Positions 1 through 12,061 of a DNA stretch of 64,000 bases are shown here, piece after piece (within the stretch, counting starts at the first letter, position 1; every line of letters begins with the position of its first letter). The stretch covers positions 1-64,000 of the forward strand of contig VTPC01003467.1 of assembly GCA_011009095.1 (NCBI GenBank), written 5' to 3'. Origin of the DNA: Ignelater luminosus (lineage: Eukaryota > Arthropoda > Insecta > Coleoptera > Elateridae). Made by a program: the position numbers and the translations under genes. The notes under the pieces are model-generated. The model searched no databases and was not told the DNA's origin. It was given only the letters and a program-made list of their open reading frames with translations.

Positions 1-2610
1 TACTTTGAAGTGTAATCTTAAGAAATCTCATTACTTTATTGAAAAAACTTATTGAATCAATCTGTTTCAGAATTCTTTCAGTTCGGTGAGTTATTTAAAA
101 GATACAGAGATGTAATTAATCTTGGGTAACATGGCCTTTAATATTTTTAATTCAAGATAACTCTTATATTTTCTAATCTTTTCTCATGTACCTATATATA
201 AATATAATTTTTTTTATTTAACGGGAATATCATATATCACCATGATTATCTGTTTACCGAGCTTTCAATTTATTTGATTATTTATCGATTTTCGGTTGCG
301 TTACCAAATAATATTTTTTTAATTAATCTTTTTTTATAGAAAGCAATAACTTTGCTGTTTGCATAAACTCGTTTTTTCTAGGTAATTTATTAATAAAATA
401 AATTGAAATCATTAGTAAATTACACTTTATTTTTCATTGTTGACGTATTTCAACTTTCAAAGACGTAGTACCAGTATCTGGTTATTCCCCTGATGCACAT
501 GAAGAAAAGCAGCCGAGTTCTGCTGGGGGATCATCAAGAACGAGCCGCGGGTAGTGAATCGCGTCGTTACAGGGCATGCACCTATCACAAATCATAAAAA
601 TATGAAGTGTCAAAATTTAAAAAAAAAACGTAGGTTGTGTGCAGATATGACATTTTTGTCCTTGTAGAAGTAGCTTTTCGTGATTCATTAAGTCACAATT
701 ACTTAATTACGTGACATTTCGATGGAGGCACCTATTAGAATTTCAATTTCTTTAACTGTCATTTCTACTAAATGAGTGTAAATGAAATTCTATCACACAT
801 AAAACGCGATCTAATAATAAATATATAAATTTATATTTTCTAAAGAGAAAGGTGAAAAACAATATCTTATCTTGATTGTAAACAGTTTATTTCCTTAATA
901 TGTAGAAATTCATATTTTATTTCGAGTTAAACATGTTTACCCACCAATTCTACAACTTCCATTCAGATAAAACTCACGCCAAGTTAAGGGGAGCTTTTAA
1001 ACTAAAGAAATACCTTTTATTCAAGTATACCTGCTGCGACCTTTATAAGTGCGTAGTAGAGAGCGTATATCGATTGTCGTTTTTATTTTTAGACGTCATT
1101 GTATGAGTATTTATGTAAATTTTTTTAATATCGATCATTTGTCACTATCTACATTTGTATACATTTTAATTTTAAATTAAAAAATTATATGGTAGGCCCT
1201 AATTAAGCATTTTAACGGAAAGGGAATTTTAGATAATTCAAAAGATTAAATTCTTGTAAATAAGTTTTAAAATTTAGAATACGCCAAATAACTTTGGCAC
1301 GACACAAATTTTATTTCGTATAAATTGTCAGAAAGTTCTACATACTATATTAACTTTCATAGCAGCAAGCTCTTAATTTAAAAATTAAAACCTTCACTCT
1401 TTTTTGTTAGAGACGTAAAATCTTCTATCCGACGTGTATTTTTTTTAACAAGAATGTAATTAGTAAATGGATTTAATCAGTAAATTACCCATGAAACGAT
1501 TGAATGATTAGCCGAATTAGTCCGTATTACAACCGAGACCTTTTTCGATACTTGAAGATGTACTTGATTGATTAATCAAAATAATCTTTTGAGAAAAAAG
1601 GACTGTGGTATCCAAGAAGATTGTTTATTTATTAAGAGGTTTTTTTCCATTTTAGGTAAAATTTGATTAAAGTTTTTTAAATATTTTTTTATGTTGAAAT
1701 TATAATAAAGAAAGAACAAAATCACAACTTAATTTCTTTAAGATATCCAGACTTTTCCTGCTTCTTTAATTAAAATATTCAGTGAGGTTTCAGATAATTA
1801 AAATTAGAAAGCGTCACATTTATTAAAATATTTCTTGCAGGTAAAAGCTGAATCAATTTTCCAATGATTCTGATCTGATGAATACTTTTAATAGAAAAAA
1901 ATTAATAAAGCATTTTTTTACTTATTAAATTTAATAACAATAAAATGTGGATAGTTACGTCTCTGGAAAGTTGTAGAATTACTTCAACTGAGTTATCTTG
2001 AATGTTAAGGTGTGTTAAGCTTTTAATACCTTTATAATTGTGAAGACTGAATGTTTTTCAGATCTTTTTACTTTATCAATAAAAGCGTTTAAGAGATTGT
2101 AGATTGTAGACTCAACCAAAGAGGCAAGTGACGAACCGCGATTGTTGGACTAAACCGTGGATTCCTGGTGTTTGGAAACCTAAAAGTCTAAACCAATTCG
2201 CTTTGAAATCATTTAGATAGGATTTTCTTAGACTTTTCGACTTAAATTGGCAGGTTCACTTTCACTCGAACAGTTGCATGTTGCATGTTGCATCCTAGTT
2301 GGATGGTGCTATGCAATAATGAGCTAACCCACAATTTTTCCAGAAACGAGTTAAGCATTTGTCTGGGTACTTGCCCGTACTGTCATCTAGCGAGCTGTTT
2401 GTTAACATACAATTTCTTAATTCCAGATTTTATAAACAGCGTTGCAGAAATGTTTAAAAAAGCCACAGAGATTTCTAACAATTTCGTTTCGGAACTCTTT
2501 CAGTCTTCTAGTAGCAAATATGTACCTTCAATCTTTAAAACGAATTTTTCGACGAACAACAGGTAGACGAAAACATAGAACTAAATTTTCAGCAAAGAAG
2601 TTAAAGAGAA
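1..2610. other. A+T-rich non-coding stretch
   Basis: Apart from the short candidate exon at 463-554, I see no coding frame, repeat array or transposon end here. The sequence is poly-A/poly-T rich with stops in all frames. An open frame at 2285-2566 shows no family resemblance and is probably chance. Confidence 0.6.
463..554 (+). other. candidate terminal coding exon (unknown gene)
   Basis: A short, markedly GC-richer stretch in an A+T-rich neighbourhood. Read from 465 it is open for 29 codons and ends with TAG at 552-554. The residues include VSGYSPDAHEEKQPSSAGG, a polar, Ser/Gly-rich tail of the kind found at the C-terminus of many insect proteins. An AG dinucleotide at 461-462 could serve as a 3' splice site, but the pyrimidine tract before it is weak. 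No upstream exon is visible in the window and no protein family is recognised. It could equally be a chance open frame in a GC island or a fragment of an old retrocopy. Confidence 0.2.
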
Positions 2611-2614
2611 AGTA

Positions 2615-3951
2615 AAAATTCTAAACCAGATAAGCCGAAAGGACGCCCAAAACGAGGAATGAAAATTCCAAAAGAAAATATTTTAGAAAATACTTTATAA
2701 ACGAAAAGGAAATTTGTAAAATCGCATTTCTCAAAACTGCAGATACATCAAAATCGCGTAGATTAAAAAAATATTCTGGCAACATGATAATACGTGATGG
2801 ACAAGGACTGAAAGGTGGAGGAAAAAATAGATAACAAGTTGAGGCAGTTATTGAACACACTAATTCTTCCCTAAAATATATCCCATTGCTGCAGAAACGA
2901 AACACTCTAAATTCCGCACTTAATCTAGCTAAAATGTATGACTTGTGCCAAACTTCTTGTCACAGTATCAAGCAAGTCTTTCAAAGTACAAATCTAATTT
3001 TTACACAAAATTTAATCTCAAATTAAATAGCCAAAAAGATACTTGCCTAACTTGCGACATGTACAGTACAAAGTTAGTGGATTTAGAAGATTAATGTGGA
3101 AAAAAATTTTTTAAAAATACTCACGAAGCTCGCCTAAATACAGCTGAAGTTATAAGGAAAAAAATGATCAAAGACTTGTTGGAAGCCAAAAATAACCAGA
3201 AAATAGACACTTTGACTTTTGATCTACCAAAAACGCATCCGATACCGAAAATACCTACAGGAATAGAATACTACAAACGACAGCTAAATTTATACAACTT
3301 AGGTAGCCAAATTCAAGGCATTTTCAATGTCTGAACAGAGAATATTGCTGAAAGAGGCAGTGAGTAGGTGGGTTTGGCCCTTATAAAATATATTAGTGAA
3401 CACGTCCATGCTCCAGTAAAACATTTAAGACTGTAGTCAGACTCTTGTGGTGGGCAAAATCGAAACATAAAACTCGTTTCCGATTTGGAATTTGGAGATG
3501 TTGAGATACCACAACAGTTGTTGACTACGTACATGTGATGACGAAATGTAGGAAAGAAAGGAACTTTATGATCGTACATCTCCAGGCAGATGATCTTGTA
3601 TCAGTTGAGAATTGAATAAAAGCTGTTACTAACAGAAAGATGAATTTAGCGAGAAATAAGGTTTCTTGGTTAGAATGCCATGCTAAGCTACATGAAGAAC
3701 AATCGGCGAGACTGATGATGAAAAGCAATGTTTTGCAAGATGAGCCACAAATTGTGAATATTGAAAAAGGAGGAAAAGATCGTAAACCTTGCATAAGAAG
3801 TATCGAGCTACCGTCTTTATGGCCAGATGGTAAAAGTTTGTCAGCTGGTAAGCTAGCAGATCTGAGAGAAATTTCCAAATTAGTTCCTGCAGATGCAAAA
3901 TGGTTTTACAAGTTTTTATGTTCAGCAAAGAGCGCAGAAGTTAAAAATTGA
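2615..3951 (+). pseudogene. decayed open reading frame of the insect multicopy 'D-x-C-G-G-Q-N' family (probable transposase)
   Basis: Reading across frames gives a consistent order of blocks: a basic KPKGRPKRG-like segment near 2630, ALNLAKMYDLC near 2920, a cysteine knuckle TCLTCDMYSTK near 3050, TLTFDLPKTHPIPK near 3215, YYKRQLNLYNLGSQ near 3270, SDSCGGQNRNIKL near 3440, and a C-terminal block at 3640-3951 containing ELPSLWPDGKSLS. From memory, this succession matches a family present in many copies in insect genomes, usually left unnamed, with a probable RNase H-type catalytic core. I cannot assign it to a named transposon superfamily. Frameshifts and stops break it throughout; the longest clean piece is 3640-3951 (103 codons). 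No terminal repeats are evident. It is an old, dead copy. Confidence 0.6.
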
Positions 3952-4292
3952 TGGTTTTGGTTCAAGTGTGGACTTTGAAACAGAAGAAGAAAATAACTTT
4001 CGGGTACAGGAACAGAATAATAGAAGATAAAAAATCAACAGTGCTTGTAATATTTCTTTTTTGGTTTAACTGTAAGGAAACTGAAAGATATCAACTTTGT
4101 TTATCATGTAGTACAGTAAATTGGGATCAAACTCATACACCAATTATTATTTACCGGTGTTTATTGAACTTCATTGCTCATTTCAAAACAAGATGTGTGT
4201 GGCTTAACTCGTTGTTGCATTACATCATCCAGCTAACGGGCCTACAGGAACCGTATGTGGAAACAGTCAGTTTAGACATAGAAAGCAAATGA

Positions 4293-5640
4293 GGCTTTCA
4301 CTAGTTGGTTACGTCAATTACGCCGAATTAAGGTATAGATCTGTGTTTACATAATGTCCTTAAAGGTATCTAAATCTTCAATTTAGAGAAGAGTGAACAT
4401 TTGATTATTATTGCTTTTATGTCAGTATTGAGTACTTAAGTACAAGATTAACTATAAAATGCAATTTTAAATAAAATTGATGTTAATCAAAAACTGTAGT
4501 TATTGCAAATTGAGATTCTTGAAGCGACGCGACGCAGTAAGAACGCAAGGTGTTCCTCAAATTTTTAAAGCTACTTTGGCTACTATTCGATTATAATGCT
4601 ATAAGATAAGTTTTGTAAATTATAATTATATGTTGCCATTATATATATTCCTTGTAAGCTTGGCGGTATTAGCAAATGACGTTTGTAACATTTAAAAGAA
4701 AGTTTATTTCCATTTTAACAAACAAAATAACAACTTTTTCCGTGAAATGACATGTACTAACCTGAAACTCAAAGCTTTAATTCATAACATCATAACCAAC
4801 TTTCCAGCACAGTGTTATGTTTTCTTTTTGCTTGGTTTGTTTCATGTAAAGACTTCCAGTCTTGCTGTGTCATTTAACAACTCAGAGATTAAAAAACGTA
4901 GCTTGATAATTTTGGACGTGTATGCATGTTAATCTAATTTCGTGTTTTTTATTACCAGTTTACCTCGACCTTTTTTAACTCAACTTTTTTTACGCACTTA
5001 TCAAATTAAATAAAAAGTAGAGAGAAAACATGTGTACGACGTTTCTTAGAAAGTTGAAAAGTAATATTTGTGTTAGCTGTATATTGTATGTTTTTCTTTT
5101 AGATGATCGTCTAAGCTATAGAAATTACATTAAAGAATTAGTCGATTCTTTAATTTAATAATCATACAATCATCATAATAATCTAACATCCTATACATTC
5201 ATAAATATGAGTTTTTCAAACATACCTGTCTGAAAGTTTTAAAGAAATTAATTAAATTTATTCTTTGATATTTTATGTAAATTAAGACATCTTGCAAGCC
5301 TGAGGTTTACTATACAGGGTAGTTTGGCAGGCGATAAATCAAACAGAAACAAACAATTTAAGTCAATAATTCTAAATTGAATTGTCTAAAATTTTAAAAT
5401 GCAATTTTACTGTAAAATGAGGTATTTTAGGGGAAAATAGATGTTTAATTTTGAAACTAATAATTTCTTATTTCAAAATCAAACAGGGTTTTCTTACTAA
5501 AGAAAGCTTCAATAATCTCCAATTTTCCTATAAAATTGAATCAAGAATCCTAATTCAAAATAATAAAGATGTTATTCTAGGTCATTTCAAAATACATTTC
5601 CGACCTAACAAAGATACAAGACATTTTTTCTTAAAATTTT
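4293..5640. other. non-coding stretch with one isolated transposon-end motif
   Basis: No credible gene. At 5311-5320 there is TATACAGGGT, the start of the recurrent end motif discussed in the findings, but I could not find a partner end nearby. The left side of the 6-kb mariner begins at about 5644 without a recognisable inverted repeat. Confidence 0.5.
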
Positions 5641-5643
5641 TTT

Positions 5644-6632
5644 TTATTTTTTAACATAGTCTCCTTGTAACTCTACACACTTCTCCCAGCGATGCTCCCA
5701 TCTCTGCAAAATAATTGTTCACGTAGGTGATTGCCTCTTCATTTGACGAAAATCTTTGTCCTCCGAGCGCAATTTTTAGATGAGGGAAAAAAAGAAGTCG
5801 CTTGGGGCTAGATCTGGTGAGTAAGGCGGATGGTCAAGCAGTTCAAACCGTAATTCGTGGATTTTCGCCATGGCAACCGCTGAGGTGTTTTCTTTTTTTC
5901 TTTTTCTGCAAATGTGGCCGTTTTTTCGCAAGTTCTGCCTTCAGCTTGTCAAGTAATGATGCATAGTATGCTCCTGTAATGGGTTTTCCTTTTTGAAAAT
6001 AATCGATTAAAATAACTCCATGACTATCCCAAAAAACAGTCGCCATCACTTTCCCAGCCGAAAAACCAGTTTTTGCTTTTTTGGAGCCGGTTCCCCCTTT
6101 GCAGTCCACTGTTTGGACTGTATTTTTGTTTCGGGCGTATAATGGTGTATCCAAGTTTCATCTACAGTAATTAATCGGCGCCAAAACTCGGATTTATTCG
6201 CCTAAACTGCGCCAAAAGAGCGTTGGAAATATTCATTCGAACACGTTTTTGATCTAACGTGAGCAAACGCGGCACCCAACGCGCGGACAGCTTTCTCATG
6301 TCTAAATGTTGATTTAATATGTGACAAACACGTTCTTTTGACATGTTCATAACCTCTGCTATCTCTCTCACTTTAATTCGGCGGTCGTCTAGCACCATTT
6401 GGTGAACTTTGGCGATGTTTTCGTCGGTAGTTGCAGTTTTTGGACGTCCCGAACGTTCATCGTCTCCCAAGCTCTTACGGCCACGTTTAAATTCAGCAGC
6501 CCAAAATTTCACTGTGGTAAATGATGGTGCAGAGTCCCCATACACAGAATCCAACTAATTTTTTATTTGCGAAGGCGTATTGCCTTTCAAAAACAAATAT
6601 TTAATGACAGCTCGATACTCGATTTTGTCCAT
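5644..6632 (-). pseudogene. mariner transposase, frameshifted, second catalytic Asp deleted
   Basis: A DD34D-type mariner transposase, which would cut and rejoin element ends at TA sites in the nucleus. The start is ATG at 6632 (MDKIEYRAVIKYLFLKG), followed by a stop and the helix-turn-helix half (FTTVKFWAAEFKRGR, KVREIAEVMNMSKERV, WVPRLLTLDQKRVR; about 6554-6171). The first catalytic Asp lies in TVDETWIHHYTPE (near 6150), out of frame with its neighbours. MATVFWDSHGVILIDYF follows. The block that should carry QDNAP-CH is missing: the Lys-rich run near 5890 joins directly to SAVAMAKIHEL. The third Asp is in HPPYSPDLAPSD (near 5800), and the C-terminus ends in GDYVKK with stop at 5646. Length is about 329 codons instead of the usual ~345-350. 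Similarity is to the irritans group, by eye. Confidence 0.85.
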
Positions 6633-6713
6633 TTTCACAAAAAAACTCACATCAACTTACATAAAACTTTGGTGAGTAACTGTCAACAGATGAACAACGA
6701 CCACCCTCGTATA
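5644..6713 (-). mobile_element. mariner element, 3' end lost, inactive
   Basis: A minus-strand mariner copy. The upstream end lies at about 6701-6713 and reads TACGAGGGTGGTCGTTG outward-in, a typical mariner inverted repeat. The matching repeat expected left of 5644 is not present, so the 3' end appears truncated or too diverged. The only gene is the broken transposase at 5644-6632. No recent target duplication can be demonstrated because one end is missing. Confidence 0.75.
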
Positions 6714-7693
6714 TTATAGTATAGTAAAAATAAAGTGTTAACGTACTTAAAATGTGGACTAGATGTAAAATTTCATAATTTCAGAATTGTTATTTCTTTG
6801 TCACCTAGGTATTATAATTTCTTATATATCAGTCTGTTACTTTTGTGTATAAAAAAATTCGAAGAATGAATAAACAGTATTAAACATTCATTTGTTTTCT
6901 TCTCGCTAGTTTTGCCGCACAAGTCTTACAATCAGCTTAATAGGACTATAGGACTGTAGTTCCAGCAATACCAAAACATCAGAGATTAACTTTAGAAAAG
7001 GTAATCTCACAGTCACAAAATTCCGGATTGCGTCTGAGCTTTGTTTATCATCCTATCGAACAAACCACCAGCGTGGAGATGCCGTTCACTAAATCTGGAT
7101 CTTGTTTATGATCCTTTGATCCATTCTCTTGGAGACTAGTCCGTCATGGTCTTCTGAGAGGGAACTAGCATCTATGGAGTCAATAGCTCCTACATCGACC
7201 AACTGCACTCTGCATATGATACACCACGGAAAAAATTTTCTACATCCGAAGAAAGAGGAAGATGCTACCTCATTTTCTTCCCACATCGGTACGTGGCATA
7301 ATTAGCCCACAAACATTCAGGTAGAGATCAATCGTCTTCACACCAACAAGATGAATGACATGGCCGCTTGTGGGATCAACACCATGCAGCTATCTCGTGC
7401 GCTGCAAAGTACTCTTTTGTAGCTGTGTCAAGTCAAACACCTGTGAGGCGAAGATTCACGCTCCTCTGCTTTGCTGCTGAAGAAGATTCAACATCCAAAG
7501 ACCCACGATAACTTTTGCTGATACATTTGCTTTTTACAATTAAATTTGATATCGGGGGTTGTTTGCCCACCATTGCTCTAAGTTGTAGCATCTTTTAGTA
7601 AAACAATGATGGGGCATTGGAAATGAATCAGAATGATCATAACTTATTCTTTTTCTGGCTGCTAAGTTTGTTTTTTGCTTTTCTATAGAAGCA
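6714..7693. other. intergenic stretch with a GC-richer, coding-like patch
   Basis: Around 7030-7510 base composition rises and the minus strand shows short open pieces, for example ATKEYFAAHEIAAWC near 7420 and PTSGHVIHLVGVKTIDLY near 7350, in different frames. This resembles a decayed coding sequence, but no family is recognised. An open frame at 7089-7286 (minus, 65 codons) is part of the same patch. The flanks show nothing. Confidence 0.35.
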
Positions 7694-8104
7694 TACAAGG
7701 TGTTTCAGTAGCAATAGTCACTACTTTGGGAAGTGATACTATATCAGAAAATATCAATAAATTTGAGAAAACAGAAATAAAATTTTGAATGGTTATGACA
7801 GTACTCCTCTTTGAATCTGGTGTTTACAATTCGTCTTTTTAATTTTGTGCTCAGTGTGTTTAGGTTTCTAAGTCATTTCGTGCGATACAACAAAAGCTGT
7901 TGACAACATTTTGCCACAGTAGCACTGACATATCTAACACTAACTTGATTTGCATATCTGTAGACGGAAAAAAAAAGAATTAATCCATAAAAAGCTAATC
8001 CACTGAGTTATACCTCTATTATCATTCAGAATTAGATGCATGTTCATATGAACTTTTTCTTGTTACTTCCCTAAGAATTGACTATCCTCTTGAAACACCC
8101 TGTA
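7694..8104. mobile_element. MITE with ~45-bp imperfect inverted repeats
   Basis: The left end reads TACAAGGTGTTTCAGTAGCA. The right end, reverse-complemented, reads TACAGGGTGTTTCAAGAGGA. After these ends both arms continue with ATAGTCA and GGGAAGT at matching distances, giving an imperfect inverted repeat of about 45 bp. The body is about 411 bp and has no coding capacity. The superfamily is undetermined, since target duplication is not obvious (flanks GCA and CAT). Confidence 0.7.
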
Positions 8105-10761
8105 CATGTCGTATTTAGTTGTGGTATTATTTTCAATTCTTATTGTCATTTATTGTGTTTGCATGAACGCGTACAATGACAAAATAAATTACAACTTACA
8201 AAAAATGTGACGTCACAACGGAAAACATGCAAAGATCTTATTGCGAGCTTTAGACAAATTTGAATGAATCTTCCAAGTATAATTAATTAAGTTAATAGAC
8301 CCTTCTGTCTTTAACAAATTAACTGTTAAATAGTATAATTTCCCAGGTGGACTATTTAATATAATAATTAATTTTAAGGCTTTAAATTTTTAAATAAAAT
8401 TTGAAAAATACAATTTATTTCTTTTAAAAGCTAAGGCTTGCTAGAAATTAACCAAATTATAAACAAACTCTTATTTTTAAATCTTATTAACTCCCTTCTA
8501 CAAAATTATATAATGTTAATTCAGAAAACTGTCCTTGCCTGTTGGAACTGAAACAACTCGAGATATTTCTACTACACAAAGATAATGTAGTAAAAGGAAA
8601 TTAGAAACAATAACACTTACTATATAAAGCGTTGCAGTTAGATATGTACAGTCATTTCTAAAATTTTTTCGTCATCATGGACACGTGTATCGCAATCAAG
8701 TGTATGACACGAGTTTCGCTCTTATACTCTCCGTGTTAATAGTCAACTAGGGGGATATGTCAGAAATCGCTGGGGATGTGTGCTAAAAACCCAACACAAT
8801 TTTGTGCTCTTTTCTCCCTAAACTGTCATTTATTGGCGGAACGGTAGACATTACGTTTCGCTGTTTAATTGAACCCTTAACCACATTAATACACAACGAT
8901 AGCATTGTTAAAAAACTCTTATTCCGAAATTCGTTAAAAACCTATTCTTGGCAACATGCAGTTTATGTAGAAGTTTAGTAGAAACTAAAATATTTAATGT
9001 CTTATTTAATGAAACATATCTTTTAAATTAACAAGTTAAAGTGGATTTTTCCATAAATCCGGTTAGACCGTTAAAAATTAGCACACTACTATAGTTACGA
9101 TTTGGTTTTTTTGTCTGTAAAAGTATAAAATATAACCAAACGCCTTCAGGTAATTCGACTATACCCTTAGGAATAAAATCGTCTTATTCCCTTTAAAAGA
9201 GAGAGTACTTATTGGACAAACGTCTCTCATGAGAAGCTATTTCCAGAATAAATTGGAAATAACAATAACATACTGTTGTGGTTTTAAGTCCATTGGCAAA
9301 ATAAAATAAAATTTAGAGAAGAATTTTACTAGCATGTTACTTTTCATTCCTACTGTGCACTATTTAACATTAGTGTATGATGAGATTCAAATTGGATTTA
9401 GATTAGAGTAATCATCAACTTTCTGAAGACGTTTTTATTGAATTATTTAGACGATCTACTTATTTCAAATTAAAAAACTATCTGTAGACGCCTATTATAA
9501 TTAACCTTAGTTTAGAATTCAGGGTAGCTTCAAGACGGCATTAGAAAATTAAACCAGAAAAGAAATTACATTAAAAGGATCATTAGCAAGTCTGTATAAA
9601 ATAATTTAATGTTATGTAACAGAAAAATTGAAGTTTTCATACATTAAAAAAAAACAATTGAAGATAGAAGAAATTAATGTCAATTAAAAAGAAATTATTT
9701 TTACCTTAACATGTAAATTAAAATTATAATTTTGCTGAATTGCGTTATATTATTGTAAGTGTCTTCTTATTTATTTTAAACCAATAAAACTTTTTTTAGT
9801 TTTATGCTGATTTCTAGAAATTCTTCTTAGAGTTCAATTTACAATTTAGTGTTAACAAGTTACAAGAATGGTAAACAATCTTAATAATTCACTTATGACA
9901 TGTAAAAACTAGCATCTCATATTAAACGAGCAAACATTTCTAGAAACACAGAAAGTGAGATGATGACACATTTGTTATTCACCATTAAAAAAATTCTACA
10001 TATACGTCAAATTATTTTTTTATAGAGTTAATGTGCAGGTGCTTTAAGTTACAAAAAGAAAATTATGGTGCATGTTTTTTAACTAGGATAAAACTCGGAT
10101 ATCGTCAATAGACAGCTATGTAGTGCTTTGGAATTAGATTCTGTTATTTTTCTTTCTTTGTCTTTTCAATTGTACAAGTGTCATTTAGAACTTTTATTTA
10201 AATAATAAACAGACCAAATTTGTCAGAAGTCAGTAGTTGTTAGTCAGAGTATATTTATTATATTATCTTTTATAATTAATCTACCTGTTAATAAAATCTT
10301 GTTTTGGTAAAATCCCATTAGTTAAAAATAAGAGTTTGTCAAAAATAATTTATCTAGGATTCTTGTTTAGACTTAATGGAATTTTTAAAATTAAATTTTC
10401 TGCAAAGATAGATCGCAATGTGATCTTCCAACAGTTTATAAAATTGAAATATAGAATTTTATTTCTTTATCTGTACTTGTGTCTTTCTATTACCTGTTTT
10501 ATCTAAAATAAGTAGAGTTGCTATGATTATTGGATGTAATATTTAGTGATTATTGTCAGCTTGCTTATAAACTTTAAAATGACTTGACTGAAGCAATTTT
10601 GAAAATTTTAAATATTCGATTTAAAGTCTTTTTTTGTTTTATTGTTAAACAAGTGTTTTAATTATTGGCACCCTAGATGGGAGCTAAACTAAATTTATTT
10701 TAATTCTCATAGTTGTTTGTACTAAATTCTTGGCTGTACCGCGGACTACAAAATTTTGTAG
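8105..10761. other. A+T-rich non-coding stretch
   Basis: I see no open frame with family resemblance, no tandem array and no paired transposon ends. Long A/T runs dominate. Confidence 0.6.
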
Positions 10762-10763
10762 TA

Positions 10764-12059
10764 AAGGGTTTTCCAATAAGAGGTGTTAATTTGAATAGCC
10801 CGCTATTTCGGTAGATGTCACTTTTGAAGCTATCATTTTTTGACATTTGACAAGTAGAAACTACGCCATTAATAAATATGGAACGATACACGCTTCAACA
10901 ACGCATTGAAATTATTAAAATTCACTATAAAAATGGTGAAAATTTGGCAGAGACGGTTCGTAAACTCGAACATTTTTGGGTCACCGTGAAGCACCTTGTC
11001 GGACCGCAATACAGAAATTGGTGAAAAAATTCGAGCTCTTGGGACAAGTTAGTGATGTGAAGAATAAAACCCGTGCACGTCGCTCAAGAACAGCCGAGAA
11101 TATTGCTGTTGTAGCCGAAAGTGTTAAAGAAAACCCAGGTTTGTCCATTCCTCGTCGTTCTTTGGAATTAGCCATTCCACAAACGTCATTACACCGTATT
11201 TTGCATAGAGATTTGGGTCTTAAGGCTTATAAAGTCCAGTTAACACAAGAACTCAAGCCGGCCGATCATCAACAACGTCGTGTCTTTGCTGATTGGGTCG
11301 TTGAAATGCATGAAAATGATCCAGAATTCCATCGAAAAATCATCTTGAGTGATGAGGCCCATTTCCACCTCGGTGGCTTCGTCAACAAGCAAAATTGTCG
11401 GATCTGGGGCTCAGAAAATCCAAGAGTTATTGTTGAAAAGTCTCTCTATCCTCAACGTGTGACTGTTTGGTGCGGTTTATGGTCCGGCGGAGTCATTGGA
11501 CCTTACTTTTTCGAAAATGAGGCTGGAGCAACAGTTACGGTGACTGGATTGCGCTATCGAGAGATGATTAACGATTTTTTATGGCCGGAATTGGATGGTA
11601 TTGATCTGGACAACGTTTACTTTCAACAAGACGGCGCTACGTGCCACACAAGCAACGAAACCATTGATCTTTTACGGAAAAAGTTTCCGGACCGTGTTAT
11701 CTCTCGAAGAGGTGATCACAATTGGCCACCGAGATCTTGTGATTTAACACCTTGCGACTTCTTTCTTTGGGGCCACGTGAAAGAGAAGGTCTACGCCAAC
11801 AGCCCAGCGTCGATTCAAGACCTCAAAGATGGAATTCGTGAGGCTATCGAGGACATAGGGCAGCCACTTTGCGATTTGGTTATGGAAAATTTCATGAAAA
11901 GGATATTGTCCTGTAAGCGTGGTCGTGGTGGTCATTTGCCTGATGTTATTTTCCACTATTACCTTCCTCTTTATAATGAAATAAACATCCGATCATTTAT
12001 ATTAAAAAATGGCACTTTTCTTTGAATATCAAAATAACACCTCTTATTGGAAAACCCTT
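10764..12059 (+). mobile_element. complete DD41D (rosa-type) IS630-Tc1-mariner element
   Basis: A 1296-bp element with both ends preserved. The left end starts AAGGGTTTTCCAATAAGAGG at 10764. The right end, reverse-complemented from 12059, gives the same sequence; the first 25 bases are identical and similarity continues a few bases further. TA flanks both sides (10762-10763 and 12060-12061), as expected for the superfamily. One transposase gene fills the interior. Identical ends and a nearly intact gene indicate recent insertion. Confidence 0.93.
10878..12025 (+). pseudogene. DD41D rosa-type transposase, one frameshift near the N-terminus
   Basis: The transposase would bind the 25-bp inverted repeats and catalyse cut-and-paste movement at TA. 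The likely start is ATG at 10878 (MERYTLQQRIEIIKIHYKNG), an N-terminal helix-turn-helix. The frame then shifts between about 10955 and 10975 and runs open to the stop at 12023-12025 (349 codons from 10976). In that frame the second HTH includes AIPQTSLHRILHRDLGLK (about 66-83). Catalytic residues are D126 (ILSDEAHFHL), D219 (YFQQDGATCH) and D261 (DLTPCDFFLWG). D219 and D261 are separated by 41 residues, the signature of DD41D/rosa rather than mariner (DD34D). The C-terminus stops a few bases short of the right repeat. Only the single frameshift disables it, so a sequencing error at this spot cannot be excluded. Confidence 0.9.
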
Positions 12060-12061
12060 TA

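Noticed and set aside
2285-2566. 93-codon open frame on the plus strand
   Set aside because: Composition looks like translated non-coding DNA, and it does not align with the blocks of the neighbouring relic.
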